Shown piece by piece: positions 15,357 to 22,497 of a stretch of 37,712 bases of DNA. A program made the position numbers and the translations under genes. Numbering within the stretch: the stretch's first letter is position 1; every line of letters starts with the position of its first letter. Under the pieces are notes generated by a model, which was not told the DNA's origin, searched no databases, and saw nothing but the letters and a program-made list of their open reading frames with translations. Source of the DNA: Vitreoscilla sp. (lineage in GTDB: Bacteria; Pseudomonadota; Gammaproteobacteria; Burkholderiales; Burkholderiaceae_C); NCBI GenBank assembly GCA_018780145.1, contig JADMKA010000218.1, positions 1 through 37,712 of the forward strand, in the 5' to 3' direction.

Positions 15357-16889
15357 TCACTTCTTTGCCGCGTCTTGCTCGATGGTGCGCCGGACCGCGT
15401 CCATGGCATCGTCGGCAGCCGTCGATGCGGGGGTGGATCCGTCGGCCGCCGACGCTGCGCTCTCGTTGCCCATGCCTTGGAGCAGTTCAGACGCCTTGTC
15501 CATGTCGACAACGGCCTCCTTGTCGAGGAAGGCGGTGACGGTTTCAGGCACGAAGATCACGACCGCCACCAGGATCAGCTGCATGAAGACCCACGGTATG
15601 GCGCCCATGTAGATGTCCCGAGACTCCACCTTCTTCGGGATCGTGCCGGTCTTGAACAGGCTGTCCGAGATGCCACGCAGATAGAACAGGGCGAAGCCGA
15701 AGGGCGGGTGCATGAAGCTGGTCTGCATGTTCACGCACAGCATCACGCCAAACCAGACCAGGTCGATGCCCATCTTGTCGGCCACCGGCCCGAGCAGGGG
15801 CAGGATGATGAAGGCGATCTCGAAGAAGTCCAGGAAGAACGCCAGGAAGAAGATGAAGATGTTGACGACGATGAGGAAGCCGACCTGGCCGCCCGGCAGG
15901 CTGGTCAGCAGGTGCTCGATCCAGATCCCGCCGTCCACACCCTGGAAGACCAGCGAGAACACGCGCGATCCGATCAGGATGAAGACCACCATGGCCGTGA
16001 TGCGGGCCGTGCCGGCCATGGCCTCTCTGACCAGGGGCCAGCTCAGGCGTCCGTGCAGGGCGGCCAAGATGAAGGCTCCAACGGCGCCCATGGCGCCAGC
16101 CTCCGTGGGCGTGGCGATGGCCGATTTCATGCCGGGCAGGCCGCCCATGCTGCCGAGCACGGCGAAGATCAGGATCGCCGACGGGATGATCCCGCGCAGA
16201 CACTTCTTCCACAGCGCCCAGCCCTGCAGGGTGCGCGCTTCCTTGGGCACGCCCGGCACGTGATGCGGCTTCACGCGGCTCAGGACGAAGGTGTAGAGCG
16301 CGAAGATCAGCACCTGCAGGATGGCCGGGCCCCACGCACCCTTGTACATGTCGCCGACCGACTTGCCGAGCTGGTCGGCCAGCACCACCAGCACCAGCGA
16401 TGGCGGCACCACTTGGGTGATGGTGCCGGAGGCGGCCAGCACCCCGGTCGCATAGCGCATGTTGTAGCCGTAGCGCATCATGACCGGCAGCGAGATCATC
16501 GCCATCGCGATCACCTGGCCCGCCACGGTGCCGGTGATGGCGCCGAGAATGAAACCGACGATGATCACCGAGTAGCCCAGGCCACCGCGCACCGGGCCGA
16601 AGAGCTGCCCCATGGAGTCGAGCATGTCCTCGGCCAGGCCGCACTTTTCGAGCAGTGCGCCCATCATCGTGAAGAAGGGGATCGCCAGCAGCAGATCGTT
16701 CGACAGGATACCGAACACGTTTTGCGGCAGGGCTGCCATGAACTCCGGCGGAAACCAGCCCTGGGAGATGGCGAAGATGCCGCAGCCCAGACCGAGTGCG
16801 GCCAGCGAGAACGCGACCGGGAAGCCGATCAGCATGACGACGACGAGGCCGGCGAACATCACCGGCGCGAAATTCTCCATCGCGATCAT
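15357..16889 (-). CDS. dctM: TRAP transporter large membrane subunit (DctM family)
   Basis: This is the 12-helix-type transport subunit of a TRAP system, which uses the Na+ gradient to import the substrate brought by the periplasmic binding protein. The 510-residue protein opens MENFAPVMFAGLVVVMLIGFPVAFSLA and contains NDLLLAIPFFTMMGALLEKCGLAEDML and GYNMRYATGVLAASGTITQVVPPSLVLVV, typical DctM blocks. The long loop region around residues 215-240 and the QTSFMHPPFGFALFYLRG motif fit the TakM-like group. The last 50 residues or so are hydrophilic, rich in Ala, Ser and Asp, beyond the usual end of the family. Its start overlaps the dctQ stop by 4 bases. The likely binding protein is the convergent gene at 12864. 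Confidence 0.95.
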   Translation of the reverse strand: MIAMENFAPVMFAGLVVVMLIGFPVAFSLAALGLGCGIFAISQGWFPPEFMAALPQNVFGILSNDLLLAIPFFTMMGALLEKCGLAEDMLDSMGQLFGPVRGGLGYSVIIVGFILGAITGTVAGQVIAMAMISLPVMMRYGYNMRYATGVLAASGTITQVVPPSLVLVVLADQLGKSVGDMYKGAWGPAILQVLIFALYTFVLSRVKPHHVPGVPKEARTLQGWALWKKCLRGIIPSAILIFAVLGSMGGLPGMKSAIATPTEAGAMGAVGAFILAALHGRLSWPLVREAMAGTARITAMVVFILIGSRVFSLVFQGVDGGIWIEHLLTSLPGGQVGFLIVVNIFIFFLAFFLDFFEIAFIILPLLGPVADKMGIDLVWFGVMLCVNMQTSFMHPPFGFALFYLRGISDSLFKTGTIPKKVESRDIYMGAIPWVFMQLILVAVVIFVPETVTAFLDKEAVVDMDKASELLQGMGNESAASAADGSTPASTAADDAMDAVRRTIEQDAAKK

Positions 16890-17425
16890 TGCAGCGGCCT
16901 CTCGTAGTGCGTATCCATCTCGTAGGAGTGCGTGAGCCAGCCGACGCGCTTGATGATCTCGCCCAGGCCCTGCAACAGGACCAGGGTGAAACCCAGCGGC
17001 AGCATGAGCATCGCTGGCCAGCGGATCAGCCCGCCGGCGTTGTTGGACATCTCACCCGACTCGAACATGCGCCAGAACAGAGGCCACGCGAACCAGATCA
17101 TCGTGACCATCACCGGCACCAGGAAGAACACCAGGCCGAAGAGATCGACGAGCACCTTGCCCTTGCCACCCAGTCGCGCATAGAAAAGGTCCACGCGAAC
17201 GTGCTCGTTCACCCGCAGCACCTGGGCGGCACCCAGCATCACACAGGCGGCAAACAGGTACCACTGGACCTCGAGGAAACCGTTCGAGCTGAAATCGAAG
17301 CCGTAGCGCACCACGGCGTTGGTGGCGCTGATGAAGCACGACAGGATCACCGCCCATGCGGCGACCGTGCCGAAGCGGTCGTTGAGCCAGTCGATGCCGT
17401 GGGCAAGGGCGAACAGGGGCTTCAT
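16886..17425 (-). CDS. dctQ: TRAP transporter small membrane subunit (DctQ family)
   Basis: This 179-residue four-helix protein pairs with DctM in the inner membrane. Visible are GIDWLNDRFGTVAAWAVILSCFISATNAVVRY, then FLEVQWYLFAACVMLGAAQVLRVNEHVRVDLFY, where the W-Y-L-F and NEHVRVD blocks are the DctQ hallmarks. The start at 17425 (MKPLFALAHG) has GGTGGG about 7 bases upstream. A start at 17467 would add 14 unconserved residues. Its stop overlaps the dctM start (ATGA). A possible 62-codon ORF upstream ends in a similar 4-base overlap with this gene but is not recognisable. The 194-base gap before it holds no other feature I can support. Confidence 0.93.
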   Translation of the reverse strand: MKPLFALAHGIDWLNDRFGTVAAWAVILSCFISATNAVVRYGFDFSSNGFLEVQWYLFAACVMLGAAQVLRVNEHVRVDLFYARLGGKGKVLVDLFGLVFFLVPVMVTMIWFAWPLFWRMFESGEMSNNAGGLIRWPAMLMLPLGFTLVLLQGLGEIIKRVGWLTHSYEMDTHYERPLQ

Positions 17426-17619
17426 GCGGCACCCACCGAATGGGGGCGCCTGAGGCAAGCGAGGCACATGGCGACGGCTCCGGCGAAGGGTTCGAGGAGG
17501 GCGCCGACGTTCCAGCCGGCACCGATGGCCTGCAATGTATCGGCAAGCACCTGAACCGTGCCTGAAATCGCCGGCCGCTCAGGGAAACCCCCATCGAGCG
17601 CTGCCGGCATGGTGGAGAC

Positions 17620-17967
17620 TCAGGTCGAGAGGGCGGCCTGGTACAGCTTGGTCGAGCGGGCGCCAGAACGGCAGTACAACAGCACCGGCCGGGGCAATTC
17701 GGCCATCAGGCGGGCGAACGCCGCGATCTCCTCGGGCGACTGGTAGCCGCCCTGGACCGGCAGGAACCGGTACTCCAGGCCCGCCGCGCGGGCGGCGGCT
17801 TCGACGGCTGCGCTGGTGGGTTGGTCCGGGCCGCCCTCGAAATCAGGGCGGTTGTTGACCACGCTGCGAAAGCCCAGGCGGGCCAGTTCGGCCATGGCGG
17901 CCGAATCGAGTTGCGGGGCAACGCAGACGTCGTCAGCGATCGGGCGCAGCGGCAGCGTGGTGTTCAT
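17620..17967 (-). CDS. DUF442 / TIGR01244-type sulfurtransferase-like protein
   Basis: This 115-residue protein matches the small DUF442 domain, found alone or fused to a metallo-beta-lactamase-fold sulfur dioxygenase (Blh type). The catalytic-style loop is YCRSGARS, with Cys99 and Arg104 in a CX4R arrangement, as in rhodanese-like sulfurtransferases; some relatives are described as phosphatases. The N-terminal part, DDVCVAPQLDSAAMAELARLGFRSVVNNRPDFE, is also characteristic. It may handle persulfide sulfur, but this is inference and no dioxygenase partner is adjacent. AGGAG about 9 bases upstream supports the start. It follows yqeY by 22 bases on the same strand. Confidence 0.85.
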   Translation of the reverse strand: MNTTLPLRPIADDVCVAPQLDSAAMAELARLGFRSVVNNRPDFEGGPDQPTSAAVEAAARAAGLEYRFLPVQGGYQSPEEIAAFARLMAELPRPVLLYCRSGARSTKLYQAALST

Positions 17968-17989
17968 GCGGCGGGTCTCCTGGGGGGCT

Positions 17990-18436
17990 TTACTTTGCCA
18001 GAGCCTGCTTGACCGCAGCCGAGAGCAGGCCCATGTCGGCCTTGCCGGCCAGGCGCGCCTTGGCGGCGCCCATGACCTTGCCCATGTCGCCCGGGCCGGC
18101 GGCGCCCAATTCGGCCACCAGGGCGGCGACCTCGGCGGCGATCTCGTCGGCAGAAAGCCGCTGCGGCAGGTAGGCGGCGAGCACGACGACCTCGGCCGAT
18201 TCCTTGTCGGCCAGGTCCATGCGGCCAGCCTGGGTGAAGGCGGCGATCGAGTCCTTGCGCTGCTTGATCAGCTTGTCGACGATGGCGATCACGGCGGCGT
18301 CGTCCAGCACCACGCGCTCGTCGACCTCCTTCTGCTTGCAGGCGGCCAGCAGCATGCGGATGGTGGACAGGCGGTCGGCGTCCTTGGCACGCATCGCGGC
18401 CTTCATGTCCTCGGTGACGCGGTCTTTCAGGGTCAT
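17990..18436 (-). CDS. yqeY: YqeY/GatB-like protein
   Basis: This 148-residue helical protein belongs to the YqeY family, related to the C-terminal tRNA-binding tail domain of GatB, the amidotransferase subunit. It opens MTLKDRVTEDMKAAMRAKDADRLSTIRMLLAACKQKEVD and has DLADKESAEVVVLAAYLPQRLSADEI in the middle. It ends with the GDMGKVMGAAKARLAGKADMGLLSAAVKQ block that defines the family. Its precise role is not established. It lies after rpsU, as in many proteobacteria, where dnaG and rpoD normally follow; here a DUF442 gene follows instead. An intrinsic terminator lies between rpsU and yqeY. Confidence 0.93.
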   Translation of the reverse strand: MTLKDRVTEDMKAAMRAKDADRLSTIRMLLAACKQKEVDERVVLDDAAVIAIVDKLIKQRKDSIAAFTQAGRMDLADKESAEVVVLAAYLPQRLSADEIAAEVAALVAELGAAGPGDMGKVMGAAKARLAGKADMGLLSAAVKQALAK

Positions 18437-18463
18437 GGTGGGTTCTCTTCGATCAGGAAATGC

Positions 18464-18495
18464 AAAAAGCCCGCAACGGCGTCCCGCGCGGGCTT
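18464..18495 (-). terminator. Intrinsic terminator after rpsU
   Basis: On the minus strand AAGCCCGC (18488-18495) pairs with GCGGGCTT (18467-18474), followed by TTT. The 8-bp stem has a 13-base loop. It lies in the rpsU-yqeY gap, so most rpsU transcripts should end here with partial readthrough into yqeY. Confidence 0.85.
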
Positions 18496-18520
18496 CTCGT
18501 GGCGCGAAGCCGTACTGGGG

Positions 18521-18733
18521 TCAGTACAGCTTCTTCGGCAGCTGCATGCTGCGAACGCGCTTGTAGTGGCGCTTCACGGCAGCGGCCTTCTTGCGCTTGC
18601 GCTCGGACGTGGGCTTCTCGTAGAACTCGCGGGCGCGCAGCTCGGTCAGCAGGCCCAGCTTTTCGATGGTGCGCTTGAAACGGCGCAGGGCCACGTCGAA
18701 CGGCTCGTTTTCCTTGACTCGGATGGTGGTCAT
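18521..18733 (-). CDS. rpsU: 30S ribosomal protein S21
   Basis: S21 is a small, very basic 30S protein near the anti-Shine-Dalgarno end of 16S rRNA. The 70-residue product [20 protein letters not shown] continues with the Arg/Lys-rich helix [24 protein letters not shown] and is a clear S21. The ATG at 18733 has AAGGA 11 bases upstream; a longer in-frame reading to 18811 lacks conservation. A good sigma-70 promoter lies at 18871-18900, inside the end of the preceding gene, giving a leader of about 130 bases. A terminator follows. The leader shows no recognised riboswitch. Confidence 0.97.
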   Translation of the reverse strand: MTTIRVKENEPFDVALRRFKRTIEKLGLLTELRAREFYEKPTSERKRKKAAAVKRHYKRVRSMQLPKKLY

Positions 18734-18870
18734 TGAGAGAAAAATCCTTCGGGATGGATGCGCTCGGTGCCTTGCGCTGATCAAGAAAGGTCGAGCCATG
18801 AACTCGACCACCGGGAACAGTCACACACAGTCACGCAAAGTCGACACGCGGTTTGCTAGCAAAGACAGGG

Positions 18871-18900
18871 ATTCTACTCTGGAAATTCATGGGCTGCCAA
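18871..18900 (-). promoter_or_regulatory. Sigma-70 promoter for rpsU
   Basis: Minus-strand TTGGCA (18895-18900) and TAGAAT (18871-18876) are separated by 18 bases, each matching consensus at 5 of 6 positions. This is the best-matching promoter in the window. The -35 hexamer lies inside the last codons of the HI0933-family gene ending at 18887. Confidence 0.75.
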
Positions 18901-20122
18901 GCTGGGCCTGGCGAGCCGCCAGGGCCTCGGCGCAGGCGAAGCCGCTGGACCAGGCCCACTGGAAGTTGTAGCCCCCCAGCCAGCCGGTGACGTCGACCAC
19001 CTCGCCGATGAAATACAGGCCAGGCTGGAGCCGGCTTTCCATCGTCTGCGAGCTGAGATCCCGGGTGTCCACGCCGCCGGCCATCACCTCGGCCTTGTTC
19101 CAGCCTTCGGTGCCGCTGGGTGTGAGATCCCAGCGCTGCAGGCCCTCGGCGAGGGTGCGCAGGGCGGCGTCGGGCACCTGGGGCATGGGCATGTCGGGCG
19201 CAGGCCCGCGCAGCGCCAGCCAGGTGTCGGCCAGGCGTTGCGCCAGGTGGCCGGCGAGTTCGTTGCCGAGCTGGCGCTTCGATTCTCGCTTTGCCGTGGC
19301 CAGCACCTCTGCCAGGTCGAGCTGCGGAGCCAGATCCAGCCGGACGGGCTGCCCCGGCTGCCAGAAGCTGGAGATCTGCAGCACCGCCGGGCCCGAGATG
19401 CCGCGGTGGGTGAACAGCAGGTCCTCCAGGAAACGAACCGTCTGGGTGCCGCGCCGTGCCGGCGCCTCGGTGGAGATGGCCACCGGCAGCGCGATGCCGG
19501 CCATCGGCACGAACGGCGCCCAGCCCTTGGCGTCGAAGGTCAGGGGCACGAGTGCGGCGCGTGGCGTGACCAGGCGGTGGCCCAGGCGCTCGGCCAGGCG
19601 CAGGCCGAAGTCGCTGGCACCGATCTTGGGCACCGGCAGGCCGCCGGTGGCGACGACCACGGCCGCTGCATGGACCTCGCCGCGGTCGGTGGACACGGCC
19701 CAGCCGTCACTTTCGCGCCGCACCTCGGCAGCGCGGCACGGCTGCCAGCGCGTGACCTGGCCTGCATCGCACTCCTGCACCAGCATGCGGATGATCTGCT
19801 CGGCCGAGTCGTCGCAGAACAGCTGGCCCTTGTGCTTCTCGTGGAAGGCGATGCCGTGCCGCCGTACCAGGGCCACGAAATCGGCCGCGCTGTAGCGTGC
19901 CAGCGCCGAGCGGCAGAACTGCGGGTTGCCCGACAGGAACTGCGCCGGCGAGGCCTCGATGTTGGTGAAGTTGCAGCGGCCGCCGCCCGAGATGCGGATC
20001 TTCTCGGCCAGCTTGGCGGCATGGTCGATCAGCAGGACGCGCAGGCCGCGCTGGCCGGCCTGGGCCGCGCAGAAGAGGCCGGCGGCGCCCGCCCCGAGGA
20101 TGACCACGTCGAAACGATGCAC
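18887..20122 (-). CDS. HI0933/YhiN-family FAD-dependent oxidoreductase
   Basis: This 411-residue flavoprotein belongs to the HI0933-like (BaiN/RdsA, YhiN) NAD(P)/FAD-dependent oxidoreductases. The N-terminal FAD Rossmann motif is DVVILGAGAAGLFCAAQAG. The family block EKIRISGGGRCNFTN follows at about residues 40-54. The C-terminus has GGVDTRDLSSQTMESRLQPGLYFIGEVVDVTGWLGGYNFQWAWSSG. The substrate is unknown. It is the last gene of the ssrS-EVE-TauE series, starting 6 bases after the TauE/SafE gene. The rpsU promoter overlaps its end. Confidence 0.9.
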   Translation of the reverse strand: MHRFDVVILGAGAAGLFCAAQAGQRGLRVLLIDHAAKLAEKIRISGGGRCNFTNIEASPAQFLSGNPQFCRSALARYSAADFVALVRRHGIAFHEKHKGQLFCDDSAEQIIRMLVQECDAGQVTRWQPCRAAEVRRESDGWAVSTDRGEVHAAAVVVATGGLPVPKIGASDFGLRLAERLGHRLVTPRAALVPLTFDAKGWAPFVPMAGIALPVAISTEAPARRGTQTVRFLEDLLFTHRGISGPAVLQISSFWQPGQPVRLDLAPQLDLAEVLATAKRESKRQLGNELAGHLAQRLADTWLALRGPAPDMPMPQVPDAALRTLAEGLQRWDLTPSGTEGWNKAEVMAGGVDTRDLSSQTMESRLQPGLYFIGEVVDVTGWLGGYNFQWAWSSGFACAEALAARQAQLGSP

Positions 20123-20128
20123 CGCGGT

Positions 20129-20947
20129 TCAGCCCGCCCAGGCCTTGTAGAGCATGTACGCCGCCAGGCCGTACAACAGCACGGCGAAGGCGCGCTTCAG
20201 CTGCCCCACGTTCATCGCGTGGGCCGCCCGTGCGCCGAGCGGCGCCATCGCCACGCTGGCCACGGCGATCACCACCAGTGCCGGCAGGAAGAGGTAGCCG
20301 AACGCACCCGGCAGTGCCGGGGCCAGGCTTCGCCCACCGATCAGGTAGCCCAGTGTGCTGGCCAGCGCCACCGGCACGCCCAGTGCCGAGCTGGTGGCCA
20401 CGGCGTTGTGGATGGGCACGTTGCACCAGGTCATGAAGGGCACGCTGACGAAGCCGCCGCCGGCGCCGACCAGGCCGGACAGGAAGCCGATCCCGGTGCC
20501 GGCTGCCGCCTGCCCGCCCCAGCCAGGCATCTGGCGGCCGGCGGCCGGCTTGCGGCCGCTGAGCATCTGCGTGGCCGAGAAGCTGACGAACAGGCCGAAG
20601 ACGGCGGCCAGCACCTGGCCCTTCAGCAGCGCAAAGGCACCACCGCCCGCGAGCAAGCCGCCCAGCAGGATGCCCGGCGCCATGCCGCGCACGATGGGCC
20701 AGCGCACCGCGCCGCGCTGGTGATGGGCCCGCACGCTGGACAGCGAGGTGAACAGGATGGTCGCCATCGAGGTGGCGATCGCCATCTTCACCGCCATGCT
20801 GCCTTCGACGCCGCGGTGGCTGAGGATGATGGTCATGAAGGGCACCATCAGCATGCCGCCACCGATGCCGAACAGGCCGGCCAGGAAGCCGGCGCAGATG
20901 CCCAGTGCCAACAACTCGGCCACCAGGGTCGGGTCCAGCAACGCCAT
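20129..20947 (-). CDS. TauE/SafE family permease
   Basis: This 272-residue inner-membrane protein has about eight helices in two repeats. Each repeat carries the family's glycine-rich motif: AGFLAGLFGIGGGMLMVPFM near the N-terminus and IGFLSGLVGAGGGFVSVPFM in the middle. TauE/SafE proteins are thought to export sulfite, sulfoacetate or related anions; the substrate here cannot be told. The start at 20947 (MALLDPTLV) shares one base with the stop of the EVE gene (TGATG), so translation is probably coupled. Stop and start with the next gene are 6 bases apart. The DUF442 sulfurtransferase-like gene lies in the same region, but a functional link is speculative. Confidence 0.9.
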   Translation of the reverse strand: MALLDPTLVAELLALGICAGFLAGLFGIGGGMLMVPFMTIILSHRGVEGSMAVKMAIATSMATILFTSLSSVRAHHQRGAVRWPIVRGMAPGILLGGLLAGGGAFALLKGQVLAAVFGLFVSFSATQMLSGRKPAAGRQMPGWGGQAAAGTGIGFLSGLVGAGGGFVSVPFMTWCNVPIHNAVATSSALGVPVALASTLGYLIGGRSLAPALPGAFGYLFLPALVVIAVASVAMAPLGARAAHAMNVGQLKRAFAVLLYGLAAYMLYKAWAG

Positions 20948-21411
20948 CAGGGCTCCAGCAAACCGAGCACGGCCTGCCATTCAGCCGGCGTGACGGGGGT
21001 GATCGACAGGCGGTTGCCGGGCTTGAGCAACAGCATCGTGGACAAGGCGGCGTGGCCGCGCATCTCGCGCAGGCCGAGCAGGCGGGTCTTCTTCACCAGC
21101 TTCACGTCCACGTGCAGCCAGCGCGGCGCGGCGCGCGAGGACTTGGGGTCGAAGTAGGGGCTGGCTGGGTCGAACTGGCTGTCGTCCGGGTAGGCCGCGC
21201 TGGCCACCTCGGCGAGACCCGCCACACCGGGTTCGGGGCACGACGAGTGGTAGAACAACACACCGTCACCCAGCCGCATCGTGTCGCGCATGAAATTGCG
21301 CGCCTGGTAGTTGCGGACGCCGATCCACGGCACCGTCTGCCGAGGGGCGCGTGCGAGGTCGTCGATCGAGCACTCGCCGGGCTCGCTCTTCATCAACCAG
21401 AACTGGGGCAT
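20947..21411 (-). CDS. EVE domain protein
   Basis: This 154-residue protein of the EVE/PUA-like fold opens MPQFWLMKSEPGECSIDDLARAP and has WIGVRNYQARNFMRDTMRLGDGVLFYHSS, then PYFDPKSS, the standard layout of the THYN1-like EVE family. EVE domains bind modified DNA or RNA bases (family knowledge); the natural ligand in bacteria of this group is not known. It lies 16 bases after the 3' end of the 6S RNA gene, in the place taken by the 5-formyl-THF cyclo-ligase gene (ygfA) in E. coli. It is likely cotranscribed with, and processed from, the 6S precursor. The start at 21411 was chosen by conservation. Confidence 0.93.
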   Translation of the reverse strand: MPQFWLMKSEPGECSIDDLARAPRQTVPWIGVRNYQARNFMRDTMRLGDGVLFYHSSCPEPGVAGLAEVASAAYPDDSQFDPASPYFDPKSSRAAPRWLHVDVKLVKKTRLLGLREMRGHAALSTMLLLKPGNRLSITPVTPAEWQAVLGLLEP

Positions 21412-21427
21412 CGACTGGGGGAGAGGT

Positions 21428-21608
21428 AGAGGTGTCCGCCGCAAACCGTGGGCCGCATTCCTGAACCCAGGGATTCAGGTGGGCGAGGTCAGCACGGCGT
21501 CGGGTTCATCTGACGCGAGACGATCACACCAGCCGAGCAATGTTCCAAGCCCGGGCTCGCGAGAGCATCGGTTCAAGGAAATATAAAACCCACGCAGATG
21601 CGGCGGAC
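21428..21608 (-). ncRNA. ssrS: 6S RNA
   Basis: 6S RNA mimics an open promoter and binds sigma-70 RNA polymerase. A closing stem is formed by GTCCGCCGCA at the 5' end (21599-21608) and TGCGGCGGAC near the 3' end (21434-21443), a perfect 10-bp match. A second helix pairs GTGGG with CCCAC. Near the 5' end the minus strand reads CCTTGAACCGATGC, like the CCCTGAGCCGATAT of E. coli 6S, and near the 3' end CCTGAATCCCTGGGTTCAGG, like the CCTTGAACCAAGGGTTCAAGG hairpin. About 180 bases long. The position right after zapA is the conserved location. Ends are estimated to within a few bases; the 3' end is the less certain. Confidence 0.88.
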
Positions 21609-21614
21609 GAATTC

Positions 21615-21620
21615 ATTCTA
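21615..21620 (-). promoter_or_regulatory. -10 box for the 6S RNA gene
   Basis: Minus-strand TAGAAT (5 of 6 to consensus) ends 6 bases before the first base of the 6S closing stem, which is where transcription would begin. The -35 region is poor (CGCCGC or CCGCCG). It lies in the 43-base gap after zapA, so 6S RNA can be made apart from zapA. Confidence 0.6.
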
Positions 21621-21651
21621 GGCCGTGCCGCGCATCCGCGGCGGGCTGAAT

Positions 21652-21969
21652 TCACAGAAGTTGGCCGTCGTCGCCCAAGGTCGCATCGAGCTTGTCGATC
21701 AGGCTGGCCACCAGGGCCTCGGCCTCGTCTTCCGGGATGGGTTCGCCGGGTGCCGGGCGCACGGCAACCGGGCGCTCGGCCAGCCTGTAGGCCAGGTTCA
21801 GGGCGGCCAGCACCGCCATGCGTTCGCGGGCCTTGACCTTGCCGGCGTCGCGGATCGCGCTCATCTCCTGGTCCACCGTGGAGACGGCGGTGTGCAACAG
21901 GGTTTCGCCGCCTTCGGGGCAGGCCAGCAGATAGCTCTGGCCCAGGATGATGACTTCGAGTTGTTTCAT
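21652..21969 (-). CDS. zapA: Cell division protein ZapA
   Basis: ZapA bundles FtsZ protofilaments at the division ring. The 105-residue product starts MKQLEVIILGQSYLLACPEGGE and has LHTAVSTVDQEMSAIRDAGKVKARERMAVLAALNLAYRLAE, the dimerising helix of the family. A Pro-rich segment, then an acidic tail (EDEAEALVASLIDKLDATLGDD), follow. The ATG at 21969 overlaps the stop of the upstream coiled-coil gene (ATGA). An in-frame reading to 22191 adds only unconserved sequence. 6S RNA follows 43 bases later, the usual zapA-ssrS order. Confidence 0.93.
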   Translation of the reverse strand: MKQLEVIILGQSYLLACPEGGETLLHTAVSTVDQEMSAIRDAGKVKARERMAVLAALNLAYRLAERPVAVRPAPGEPIPEDEAEALVASLIDKLDATLGDDGQLL

Positions 21970-22181
21970 TCGCTGGCCCCGGGGCTGCTGCGTTCCACGG
22001 GCAGGCGCTCGAGCAGCGCGTCGATGCGTGCGCGTGCCGCCGCCAACCGGGACTTCAGGCTGTCGCGCTCCGCCGTGATGGCTTGCACCTGTTGTTCGAG
22101 CAGGGCGTTGGTGCGCGCAAGTTCCTCGTGGCGCAACACGAGGCGGTCGATGCGCTCGGCAAGATCCGGCAGGCGTGACAT
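21966..22181 (-). CDS. ZapB-like small coiled-coil protein (TIGR02449-type)
   Basis: This 71-residue protein is almost all coiled coil: LAERIDRLVLRHEELARTNALLEQQVQAITAERDSLKSRLAAARARIDALLERL, with Leu/Ile/Val at heptad positions. It fits the small TIGR02449-type proteins encoded just upstream of zapA in many beta- and gammaproteobacteria, which resemble ZapB. A division role with ZapA is therefore likely, by position and form rather than by detailed sequence motifs. Its stop overlaps the zapA start (ATGA). Confidence 0.83.
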   Translation of the reverse strand: MSRLPDLAERIDRLVLRHEELARTNALLEQQVQAITAERDSLKSRLAAARARIDALLERLPVERSSPGASE

Positions 22182-22215
22182 GGGCCTTCACGAGGGGGCT
22201 GACTGGGGAACGGGC

Positions 22216-22221
22216 ATTGTA
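22216..22221 (-). promoter_or_regulatory. Candidate -10 box for the ZapB-like/zapA pair
   Basis: Minus-strand TACAAT (5 of 6 to consensus) lies 35 bases before the start of the ZapB-like gene. The -35 region (AACAAG) is weak. It is back to back with the putative promoter of the cobalamin riboswitch transcript. Confidence 0.35.
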
Positions 22222-22225
22222 GGGG

Positions 22226-22234
22226 TGCTAGCAT
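22226..22234 (+). promoter_or_regulatory. Candidate extended -10 box for the riboswitch-btuB transcript
   Basis: TGCTAGCAT carries the TGN extension followed by TAGCAT (4 of 6). It ends just before the first P1 base of the cobalamin riboswitch at 22240, a plausible distance for transcription to begin at or near the aptamer. No -35 hexamer is clear. Confidence 0.35.
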
Positions 22235-22239
22235 TTGGC

Positions 22240-22491
22240 TTGTTGGTGCTCTGGGCCGCGCGTCGTCGCGGCCCGGGTTAAACGGGAAGCAGGAAGGTGC
22301 TTCGGGTCGCCGGTCGATCTGTTCACCCCGCCTGCGCTGCCCCCGCAACGGTCAGCGGATGGTGCTGTCGTGGCTTGCCACGGCGGTGCCCGCGCCCGCC
22401 CTTGACGCCACTGCGCGTTGCCTTTCTCGGAAGGTGACGCGTGGGAAGGCTGCAGGCGCGCTTGTCCGCCAGCCCGGATACCGGCCAACAA
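22240..22491 (+). promoter_or_regulatory. Cobalamin (vitamin B12) riboswitch
   Basis: Adenosylcobalamin-binding aptamer upstream of btuB. The closing P1 helix pairs TTGTTGG (22240-22246) with CCAACAA (22485-22491). Conserved single-strand blocks appear in order: GGTTAAACGGGAA, GCTGCCCCCGCAACGGT (the CGCAACGGT is at about 22344-22352), the B12-box GCCACTG (22407-22413), GGGAAGG (22443-22449) and GCCAGCCCGGATACCGGCC (22468-22486). The P6/peripheral region between the core blocks is long. A stable hairpin at 22498-22521 directly downstream could be part of the expression platform. No T-run follows it, so translation-level control of btuB is more likely than termination. Confidence 0.93.
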
Positions 22492-22497
22492 CCAGGG

